Below are positions 14,866 through 21,950 of a stretch of 28,359 nt of DNA, piece after piece. Positions within the stretch are counted from its first letter, which is position 1. The number at the start of each line of letters is the position of its first letter. Source of the stretch: JAIRNF01 sp031550925. Lineage in GTDB: Bacteria > Bacteroidota > Bacteroidia > Bacteroidales > UBA932. Position numbers and translations under genes: made by a program. The DNA is taken from NCBI GenBank assembly GCA_031550925.1, contig JAVBOE010000029.1, positions 1 to 28,359 on the forward strand. The letters are read 5' to 3'. The notes beneath the pieces were generated by a model. It saw nothing but the letters and a program-made list of their open reading frames with translations. It searched no databases and had not been told where the DNA came from.

Positions 14866-15309
14866 TTACTGATACATATCGGGTGTTATGGTAACATCGC
14901 AGATAAAATCACCGTTCATGTCAACGTATGAATATATTACGGTAACTTTTAATTTTCTGAATCGTTCTGCTCGTGGGTTCGTTCTCATCTGGTTTGCCGC
15001 CATTGTTACCAAATAATCTTCAAACTCTTCAACATCCACATCGTCTTTTGTTAGGTTAACAGCCGTAAAGTTGTATTGTAGGGTTCTGCTACTTACAATG
15101 GTCATCTCGTCAAATCTGGTGTTGGCATCAATCATAAATGGTGCTTGTTCATTTATTTTATCTACGGCTTGCTTTAGCGATTTATCAATAGAATTGCTGT
15201 TTTTTCCATCAGAATTATCCCATAGTTTAGGAACAAAAAATGCCATTAGTACAATAAAAACAAGACCAATAATTCCTTGTACAACTTTGTTCTCTTTTTT
15301 CTCTGCCAT
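14866..15309 (-). CDS. Uncharacterised small membrane-anchored protein, tandem paralogue 2
   Basis: A 147-residue protein with a lysine-rich start, one membrane helix at about 9-28 (VVQGIIGLVFIVLMAFFVPK), a polar linker, and an ectodomain with INEQAPFMID, TRFDEMTI, LQYNFTAVNLT, RFRKLKVTVIYSYVDMNG and ICDVTITPDMY. The pattern (bound start, TRxD, YxxTxVN, then VTVxYxYxDxNGxxIxxxxITP) resembles a widespread family of small exported proteins of unknown function that I recall from Proteobacteria. It lies 20 bp after kdsD and 2 bp before paralogue 1. Location between a Kdo synthesis gene and lptB suggests an envelope or LPS role, which is inference only. Confidence 0.75.
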   Translation of the reverse strand: MAEKKENKVVQGIIGLVFIVLMAFFVPKLWDNSDGKNSNSIDKSLKQAVDKINEQAPFMIDANTRFDEMTIVSSRTLQYNFTAVNLTKDDVDVEEFEDYLVTMAANQMRTNPRAERFRKLKVTVIYSYVDMNGDFICDVTITPDMYQ

Positions 15310-15329
15310 TGCTTATATTTTATACAGTT

Positions 15330-16304
15330 TTAGACTATCCCTTCTCTCAAAATATCATGGATATGAACCATTCCCATATACGTTTCGTTCTGAGTAACGA
15401 CCAGCTGAGAGATTTGATATTTTTCCATTAGGTTGAAAGCATCAATTGCTAAGCTATCGTAATCAATGGTTTTCGGATTAGGAGACATAATATCCTCTGC
15501 TTTCAACGTCTCTATATCCTTATTTTTCTCTAGCATTCTACGTAAATCGCCATCAGTAATTATGCCTACCAGCTTATCTTTTTTATCTACTACGACTGTT
15601 GCGCCTAGCATATTTGATGATATTTCTACAATCACAGGACGGATCTTTTCATCAATACTGACTTTTGGCTTGGCGTTGATAATAATATCACTTACTCTTA
15701 TATATAGTTTTTTCCCTAGAGCACCACCGGGATGAACTCGCGCAAAGTGATCAGCTGAAAAACCACGAAGCGATAAAAGGCATACAGCCAGTGCATCTCC
15801 CATTACCAGCTGTGCTGTTGTGCTGGTTGTTGGAGCTAAATTGTGCGGACAAGCTTCTTTAGATACGGTTGCATTTAAAACATAGTCGGCATGAGTTGCA
15901 AGATATGAGCCTGTATTCGATACCATTGCTACAATTTTATTGCTACCAAGGCTTCGAATTAATGGGATCAACACTTTTATTTCGGGCGTATTTCCACTTT
16001 TTGAAAGGCAAATCACTAAATCGTCAGGCTGAATAATACCAAGATCGCCATGAATAGCATCGGCAGCGTGCATAAATATAGAAGGCGTACCTGTAGAATT
16101 TAGGGTTGCCACTATTTTTTGAGCAATAATAGCACTTTTACCTATACCTGTAATAATAACTCTTCCCTTACCTTTATATATAAGGCTAACAATTTCTGCA
16201 AAAGTATCGTCAATATAGCTGGCCATCTTATTGATGGCAGACGCTTCTGTTTGTATTGTTTGAACAGCCAGCTGCTTAATATCGTTAAAATCAATTCCGG
16301 ACAT
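15330..16304 (-). CDS. kdsD: D-arabinose 5-phosphate isomerase, KdsD/KpsF/GutQ family
   Basis: This enzyme interconverts ribulose 5-phosphate and arabinose 5-phosphate, the first committed step to Kdo in LPS. The 324 residues match E. coli KdsD (328). The SIS sugar-phosphate isomerase domain occupies about 35-190, with ITGIGKSA at 51-58, HAADAIHGDLG at 79-89, SKSGNTPEI at 101-109, APTTST near 157 and HPGGALG at 191-197. Two CBS repeats follow from about 205 to the end, with VGIITDGDLRR and MGMVHIHDIL as their typical strands. It leads the minus-strand operon that ends with lptB. An exact -7 element lies 69 bp upstream of the ATG. Confidence 0.95.
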   Translation of the reverse strand: MSGIDFNDIKQLAVQTIQTEASAINKMASYIDDTFAEIVSLIYKGKGRVIITGIGKSAIIAQKIVATLNSTGTPSIFMHAADAIHGDLGIIQPDDLVICLSKSGNTPEIKVLIPLIRSLGSNKIVAMVSNTGSYLATHADYVLNATVSKEACPHNLAPTTSTTAQLVMGDALAVCLLSLRGFSADHFARVHPGGALGKKLYIRVSDIIINAKPKVSIDEKIRPVIVEISSNMLGATVVVDKKDKLVGIITDGDLRRMLEKNKDIETLKAEDIMSPNPKTIDYDSLAIDAFNLMEKYQISQLVVTQNETYMGMVHIHDILREGIV

Positions 16305-16372
16305 TAGTATTATTTAAGTGTTAGCTTTGTATTTTTTTTGAAAAATAGACTTATCTTTATTGTAGGCTTTTG

Positions 16373-16380
16373 CAAAGGTA
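16373..16380 (-). promoter_or_regulatory. kdsD operon promoter, -7 element
   Basis: The minus strand reads TACCTTTG followed by CAAAAGCC, matching TAnnTTTG exactly, 69 bp upstream of the kdsD ATG in the divergent region shared with recQ. A 9 bp sequence beside it (16365-16373) is repeated inverted at 16451-16459. Confidence 0.72.
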
Positions 16381-16493
16381 AATAAAATAAACTTTTAGGC
16401 TTTTTGTTTTGTAGTTATCTATAAAAGTTCGAGATTTGTTCCTTTTTTTGGCAAAAGCCATTTTATGCGGTTTTAAATATAATTTTATTTAAC

Positions 16494-16501
16494 TATATTT
16501 G
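16494..16501 (+). promoter_or_regulatory. recQ promoter, -7 element
   Basis: The plus strand reads TATATTTG, an exact match to TAnnTTTG, in very AT-rich DNA. It predicts transcription beginning near 16507, 15-30 bases before either candidate recQ start codon. No convincing -33 element was found. Confidence 0.6.
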
Positions 16502-16522
16502 TTTTGACCGCAAGAAGTAAAG

Positions 16523-18766
16523 TTGTACAATATTAAAGTGGAGGAAAATAAACATACTAAAGGCGCAAGGAATAGCGCAGATATTTCATTAAATAGCTAT
16601 TTGAAGAAATATTTCGGATTTACTTCTTTTCATGGAAATCAAGAAGTAATAATCCGTAACGTACTTTCGGGTAACGATACCTTTGTATTGATGCCTACAG
16701 GGGGGGGTAAATCGTTGTGTTACCAGCTACCGGCTCTGATTATGGAAGGGACGGCAATAATAATATCTCCGCTAATTGCATTGATGAAGAATCAGGTGGA
16801 CGCAATGCGCGGGTTTGTGATGGAAGAAGGAATTGCTCATTTCTTAAACTCCTCGCTTACGAAAGTCCAGATTGCAAAGGTAAAGCAGGATGTACTGGAT
16901 GGAAAAACCAAGATGCTTTATGTTGCTCCCGAGTCTCTTACTAAAGAGGAAAACGTACTTTTCCTAAAGCAGCTTAAAATTTCTTTTTACGCTATAGACG
17001 AAGCGCACTGTATCTCAGAGTGGGGGCACGATTTCCGACCGGAGTATCGCCGCATTCGTCCTATAATTACCGAAATAGGTACGGCTCCTTTAATTGCGCT
17101 TACGGCAACGGCTACACCTAAGGTACAGAGCGATATACAGAAAAATCTTGGCATGTTGGATGCCAGCGTATTTAAGTCATCGTTCAATCGTCCGAATCTT
17201 TACTATGAGATTCGTCCGAAAATTAATGCCGTAAAGGAAATCATTAAGTTTATAAAGAATAACGAAGGAAAATCGGGCATTATATATTGTCTTAGCCGTA
17301 AGAAAGTAGAAGAACTTGCAGAAATGTTGCAAGTAAACGGTATCAAGGCTTTGGCATACCATGCAGGGATGGACTCAACAACCCGCTCCGATCATCAAGA
17401 TAAGTTTTTGATGGAAGAAGTTGATGTAATTGTTGCCACCATTGCCTTTGGCATGGGTATAGATAAGCCTGATGTCCGGTTTGTAATTCATTATGATATG
17501 CCTAAAAGCCTTGAAGGTTACTACCAGGAAACCGGTCGTGCCGGACGAGATAGGGGTGAGGGACAATGCATTGCTTTTTACAGCTATAAGGACATTCAGA
17601 AGTTGGAAAAGTTTATGCAGGGAAAGCCTATTTCTGAGCAAGAAATAGGAAAGCAGCTGTTGCTGGAAACGGTATCGTATGTGGAGTCGGCGCTATGTCG
17701 GCGTAAGATGTTACTGCATTACTTTGGCGAAGAATATACCGAAGAGAATTGCGAAAATTGTGATAACTGTTTGCACCCAAAAACTCGGTTCGAGGGACAA
17801 GAATATATTCAAATGGTACTCGAAACAGTGCAGGCTGTAAAAGAAAAGTTTAAGTCAGATCATATTGCAAATATTTTAGTTGGTCAGCTAAACTCAACTA
17901 TTAAATCATATAAGCACCATGAGTTGCCAATGTTTGGCGATGGCTCAGATAAAAAGATTCATTTTTGGAATGCTGTTATTCGCCAAGCGTTAATTCATCA
18001 CCTGCTTCAAAAAGATATTGAGAATTATGGATTCTTAACGCTTACCCCACAAGGTAAGGAGTTTATAAAGAAGCCTTACCCTATTATGCTTACAGAGGAT
18101 CATGAGTATGAAGAAGGCGATGATGATGATGATGTAATAGGAGGACCTCAAGGGGGAAAAGCAGCGGGAGCAGCCGATGAAGAACTTTTTGCTATGCTAA
18201 AAGACTTACGTCGCAATTTATCAAAACGCTTGAACTTACCGCCATTTGTACTATTCCAAGATCCTTCGCTCGAAGATATGTCAACCCATTATCCTATTAC
18301 GCTGGACGAACTGAAGAATTGCCAGGGTGTAGGAGAGGGTAAAGCCAAAAAATACGGTAAGGAGTTTATTGCCCTTATTAAGTCGTATGTGGATGAAAAA
18401 GAGATTATTCGTCCGCAGGATATGGTTGTAAAGTCTGTAGTAAATAAATCGGGTATAAAGGTCTTTATTATACAAAGCATTGATAAGAAGCTGGATTTCG
18501 AGGATATTGCAAACGCAAAGAATCTGGAATTTGGAGACCTGCTTACAGAAATAGAAGCTATTGTAAACTCAGGCACCAAGCTCAATATTGATTACTACAT
18601 AGACGAGGCAATGGACGAAGATAAGCGCGATGATATCTACGATTACTTTATGAACGATGCGACATCTGAGTCATTAGATGAAGCGCAGGATGAGCTTGGA
18701 ACAGACTATACCGAAGAAGAAATTCGTTTAGTTCGTATTAAGTTTATGTCGGAGTTGGCGAACTAG
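16523..18766 (+). CDS. recQ: ATP-dependent DNA helicase RecQ
   Basis: RecQ is a 3'-5' DNA helicase in recombination and fork repair. Of 747 residues, the helicase core has Walker A MPTGGGKS at 57-64, DEAH at 159-162, TATATP near 194 and QETGRAGRD (motif VI) near 335-343. The zinc-binding subdomain has Cys392, Cys410, Cys413 and Cys416. A winged-helix region, an acidic linker EYEEGDDDDD ending at 537, an HRDC domain (about 553-622) and an extra helical C-terminal domain follow. No ATG precedes the helicase core: the start is either TTG 16523 or GTG 16538 (VEENKHTKG). Promoter placement allows both; GTG leaves a more usual leader. rsmA follows by 12-15 bp. Confidence 0.96.
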   Translation: MYNIKVEENKHTKGARNSADISLNSYLKKYFGFTSFHGNQEVIIRNVLSGNDTFVLMPTGGGKSLCYQLPALIMEGTAIIISPLIALMKNQVDAMRGFVMEEGIAHFLNSSLTKVQIAKVKQDVLDGKTKMLYVAPESLTKEENVLFLKQLKISFYAIDEAHCISEWGHDFRPEYRRIRPIITEIGTAPLIALTATATPKVQSDIQKNLGMLDASVFKSSFNRPNLYYEIRPKINAVKEIIKFIKNNEGKSGIIYCLSRKKVEELAEMLQVNGIKALAYHAGMDSTTRSDHQDKFLMEEVDVIVATIAFGMGIDKPDVRFVIHYDMPKSLEGYYQETGRAGRDRGEGQCIAFYSYKDIQKLEKFMQGKPISEQEIGKQLLLETVSYVESALCRRKMLLHYFGEEYTEENCENCDNCLHPKTRFEGQEYIQMVLETVQAVKEKFKSDHIANILVGQLNSTIKSYKHHELPMFGDGSDKKIHFWNAVIRQALIHHLLQKDIENYGFLTLTPQGKEFIKKPYPIMLTEDHEYEEGDDDDDVIGGPQGGKAAGAADEELFAMLKDLRRNLSKRLNLPPFVLFQDPSLEDMSTHYPITLDELKNCQGVGEGKAKKYGKEFIALIKSYVDEKEIIRPQDMVVKSVVNKSGIKVFIIQSIDKKLDFEDIANAKNLEFGDLLTEIEAIVNSGTKLNIDYYIDEAMDEDKRDDIYDYFMNDATSESLDEAQDELGTDYTEEEIRLVRIKFMSELAN

Positions 18767-18781
18767 TAAAATGTAGAATTG

Positions 18782-19579
18782 ATGTCTTACAAATCTGATT
18801 ACGTTCGCCCTAAAAAATCTCTTGGTCAGCATTTTCTTCGCGATAAAACCGTTGCCCAACGCATTGTAGATAGTCTCTCGGGGAATCAGAAAACAGTGCT
18901 TGAAATTGGTCCCGGTATGGGTGTGTTGACAGAATACTTGTTGCAACGTTCCGATATAAACCTTTACGCTATTGAGATAGATAGAGATTCTGTTCCCTAT
19001 TTGCAGCAGCATTTTCCGCAGCTAACACCGCAGCTTATTGAGGGCGATTTTTTGCAGCTGGATTTAGGTCGGCTATTTAAAGAATCGTTTGCTGTAATTG
19101 GTAATTTCCCTTATAATATCTCATCTCAGATATTTTTTAAGGTGCTGGAGAATCGTAACCAAATACCCGAGTTGGTTGGTATGGTTCAGAAAGAAGTTGC
19201 CGAGCGTATTGCAGAGAAACCCGGTAGCAAAACATACGGAATACTTAGTGTGCTGATACAGGCTTTTTATAACGTTGAGTATTTATTTACCGTTCACGAA
19301 AACGTATTTGTACCTCCCCCAAAAGTAAAATCGGCAGTTATACGTTTTATTCGTAACGATGTTCAGCAGCTGAATTGTGATGAGAAGCTTTTTACTAAAG
19401 TTGTAAAAACAACCTTTAACCAGAGGCGTAAAACTATCCGTAATTCTCTGAAACCATTAGTTGGGAATGAGATTTTACCACCTCATACATTCTTAGATTT
19501 ACGTCCGGAAAGGTTAAGTGTTGAAGATTTTGTAGAGCTTACAAATTTTGTAGAGCCTTTTATTGCAAGTCAGGGTTAG
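18782..19579 (+). CDS. rsmA: 16S rRNA dimethyladenosine transferase RsmA (KsgA)
   Basis: RsmA dimethylates A1518 and A1519 near the 3' end of 16S rRNA and acts as a late checkpoint of small-subunit assembly. The 265 residues have the family order: KKSLGQHFLRD near the N-terminus, SAM motif LEIGPGMGVLTEYL, acidic LYAIEID, and catalytic NFPYNISSQIFFK (family NLPYN). PPPKVKSAVIR is the typical C-terminal block. The frame allows a TTG at 18779, but ATG at 18782 is the natural start, 15 bp after the recQ stop. Its last 20 bases overlap the end of a convergent gene. Confidence 0.96.
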   Translation: MSYKSDYVRPKKSLGQHFLRDKTVAQRIVDSLSGNQKTVLEIGPGMGVLTEYLLQRSDINLYAIEIDRDSVPYLQQHFPQLTPQLIEGDFLQLDLGRLFKESFAVIGNFPYNISSQIFFKVLENRNQIPELVGMVQKEVAERIAEKPGSKTYGILSVLIQAFYNVEYLFTVHENVFVPPPKVKSAVIRFIRNDVQQLNCDEKLFTKVVKTTFNQRRKTIRNSLKPLVGNEILPPHTFLDLRPERLSVEDFVELTNFVEPFIASQG

Positions 19580-20489
19580 TATTTTCTCCCATTAGATATT
19601 TTGATAGTTCGTGGAATTTAACTCGATCTTCATCTACACTTAATAATATCTTGTACTCTTTATGCTTGCCATTTTTTAGATAAATATTAAGGTAGCGTAC
19701 CCTGCTATCTCCAGCTCTACTTGTCTTTTGTGTATCTATTCTTGAAATATCACGAGAGATCATTTCTATTCGTTTTCCCAAGAATGTGGTAAGGTATAAC
19801 TTTCCTTTGTACTCTATTTTTACTAAAGAGTTTGAGTAAACAAGCAGCATAGGTATAATCATAGCTATACATGCGCCGACACACTGTAACAGCTTGCCTA
19901 TGTACACTTCTTGCTGAGCAACAACATAGCCTATAAGCGACCAGAACACAACAAGCACTCCAATGCAGACAGCCATTATTGGTCGCAAAGAGCGATTTTC
20001 TATGATAATCGGGTTGTATAGGGTGTTTTTATTTTCTACTAGCTGCAATTTGTGAAACTCTACAATAGACTGTATGGTTGTTACTTTATTTACGGAGAGT
20101 TTATTCAGGTAGAGTTTAATTTGGTCAGCTCCTATATTAAAAATAATTCCTTTGTCATAGCTTAATGGTAAGTGGTTAATTGAAAAAACAACATCGCAAT
20201 AAACTTTTACGACTTTATCAGGAGTGAGGTTGAAGCTATCTCTCCCGACTTGTATATAAATTTTGTTATCGGTTATTTCAACTTTGGGAAATGTTTTTCT
20301 TTTGACATGTTCTAGTACAACACTTACAAGAAGTACGAAGATCAGTGATATAAAAAAGATTTTCGTGAGTGTAGCATCATCTTCGATGGCAATAATACAT
20401 ACAACCTGACCAACTATAAGAAGAATAAAAAGCCTTTTGAAGTAGTAGAACAATCGCTCGGCATAGTTAGAGTATAACTTATAATTCAT
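19560..20489 (-). CDS. Uncharacterised four-helix membrane protein with apparent duplicated 2TM/PH-like units
   Basis: A 309-residue protein I do not recognise. Two hydrophobic helices at about 14-36 and 42-60 precede a soluble segment (about 69-150) that starts KVEITDNKIYIQVG and contains LTPDKVVKVYCD. Two further helices at about 169-191 and 198-217 precede a second soluble segment (about 222-300) starting VKIEYKGKLYLTTFLGK and containing ISRDISRIDTQ. The repeat of 2TM plus a strand-rich, PH-like segment suggests internal duplication, which is inference by eye. It starts 27 bp after the stop of the FtsX-type permease and is probably co-transcribed. Its 3' end overlaps the convergent rsmA by 20 bp. 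Confidence 0.7.
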   Translation of the reverse strand: MNYKLYSNYAERLFYYFKRLFILLIVGQVVCIIAIEDDATLTKIFFISLIFVLLVSVVLEHVKRKTFPKVEITDNKIYIQVGRDSFNLTPDKVVKVYCDVVFSINHLPLSYDKGIIFNIGADQIKLYLNKLSVNKVTTIQSIVEFHKLQLVENKNTLYNPIIIENRSLRPIMAVCIGVLVVFWSLIGYVVAQQEVYIGKLLQCVGACIAMIIPMLLVYSNSLVKIEYKGKLYLTTFLGKRIEMISRDISRIDTQKTSRAGDSRVRYLNIYLKNGKHKEYKILLSVDEDRVKFHELSKYLMGENTNPDLQ

Positions 20490-20516
20490 TCATTTTGTAT
20501 GCTTTGATATTGCTAA

Positions 20517-21788
20517 CTATTTTGATTGAATAGCCACTACAGGATTTAAGCGAGATGCTGAGTAGGCAGGAATAAATCCGGCAATTAATCCTACACCTGC
20601 AGAAATGCCCAATCCGATAACAATATTTTTGATAGATAATACCAGCTCAAAACCGAAGTAGCTGGTAACGATATATGCACCTATATATACGAGAAGTAGT
20701 CCAAAAATACCGCCAAGTATGGAAAGAAGAACCGACTCGTATAGAAACTCTGTAAGAATAAAATAGTTTTTCGCACCGAGGGCTTTTTGAATGCCAATAA
20801 TATTGGTGCGCTCTTTAACAGATACAAACATAATATTAGCAATACCAAATGCTCCGATAATCATAGCAAAGCCACCAATTACAATGCCTACAATGTTTAG
20901 CACATCGGTAATTTGCCCTACTTGACTATCCAGTGAGCTTAGCTCATTAATGGCAAAGTTATCCTCTTGGCTAGGCGATAGCCGTCGTATTTTCCGCATA
21001 AGCATTTTCAGCTCGCCTACCACTTCGCCGTTGGGTATATTCAATTTTGCTTTAATACAAACAGCACCACTTCTTCGGGCATTACCTGTCATTACTTTCC
21101 CGTAAGTATAAGGAGCCATCACGATGTTGTCGTAGTCAATCATGCTGAACATGCTCTTCCCTTGACGCTTCAGCACACCAACAACGTTGGCTTTAAACGC
21201 TCCTACTTTTATACTTTTACCAATAGGGTCTTCGTTGTCAAAAAGGTCTTTAGCAACAGTGTTGCCGATAATTACAGCATTCATACCGGAACTTGATTCA
21301 TGCTGTGTAAAATAACGACCTCGTTCAACCTCAAATGCACCAATCCTTTCCCACTCATTAGTAGTAGCCCATACCTGCGCTCGTTCAATTTGGTTGCTTT
21401 TGTAAGTTAACGGTCTTCCAAAGTTTATTAAATAGCATACATCTTCGGCATACTTGATATTTTTCTTTATATACTGGTATTCATCATAGGTATTAGGCGG
21501 GCGTTGACGATATTTCCACCACTGGTATTCTCCTTCTTCTTCAGTTGCCCAAGGAAAGCGTTCAATGTAGATAACATTTCCACCCAAAGAAGAAAGCCCG
21601 TCTTCTATAGAGCTGGTAAGAGCATCAACAGCTGTAAATACGGTGATGATGGAAAAAATACCGATGGTAATTCCCAACAATGAAAGAAAAGTACGCAGCT
21701 TATTAGCAGCGATAGAGCTAAAAGCGAAAGCAAAGCTTTCTCTTAACAGTTTGATGGTTATAACTATATTTATGGCTAGCTTTTTCAT
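20517..21788 (-). CDS. MacB/FtsX-type ABC transporter permease
   Basis: A 423-residue permease of the MacB class. One membrane helix at about 36-58 (LSLLGITIGIFSIITVFTAV) follows a short cytoplasmic N-terminus. A large periplasmic MacB_PCD-like domain at about 60-290 includes SLGGNVIYIERFPW and DPIGKSIKVG. Three C-terminal helices form the FtsX domain, with FGIANIMFVSVKERTNIIG, QKALGAKNY and the closing FIPAYSASRLNPVVAIQ, all typical. No ATPase gene is next to it, so it must borrow one from elsewhere. Family members export peptides, lipoproteins or drugs, or act in mechanotransmission; the substrate here is not predictable. It is read first in a two-gene unit with the membrane protein at 19560. 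Confidence 0.88.
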   Translation of the reverse strand: MKKLAINIVITIKLLRESFAFAFSSIAANKLRTFLSLLGITIGIFSIITVFTAVDALTSSIEDGLSSLGGNVIYIERFPWATEEEGEYQWWKYRQRPPNTYDEYQYIKKNIKYAEDVCYLINFGRPLTYKSNQIERAQVWATTNEWERIGAFEVERGRYFTQHESSSGMNAVIIGNTVAKDLFDNEDPIGKSIKVGAFKANVVGVLKRQGKSMFSMIDYDNIVMAPYTYGKVMTGNARRSGAVCIKAKLNIPNGEVVGELKMLMRKIRRLSPSQEDNFAINELSSLDSQVGQITDVLNIVGIVIGGFAMIIGAFGIANIMFVSVKERTNIIGIQKALGAKNYFILTEFLYESVLLSILGGIFGLLLVYIGAYIVTSYFGFELVLSIKNIVIGLGISAGVGLIAGFIPAYSASRLNPVVAIQSK

Positions 21789-21950
21789 CTCAAAAACGTT
21801 GACAAGATACAGAAGTTTAATGAAATTATAGATTTAGTACGAAATTTTCTTATAAAGTGAGATACATTGCTTTAAATATTGTAATTTTATCCCTGATTTG
21901 TAAAGAAGTATTTCTTTAGTGGGGTAGAGTCATAATAACCAATTGTTTAA

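Noticed and set aside
18779..18781. rsmA start at TTG 18779
   Set aside because: The next codon is an ATG, which is the better start.
19560..21788. Antimicrobial resistance or bacteriocin cassette
   Set aside because: A lone MacB-type permease without ATPase, HlyD-like partner or peptide gene does not support it.
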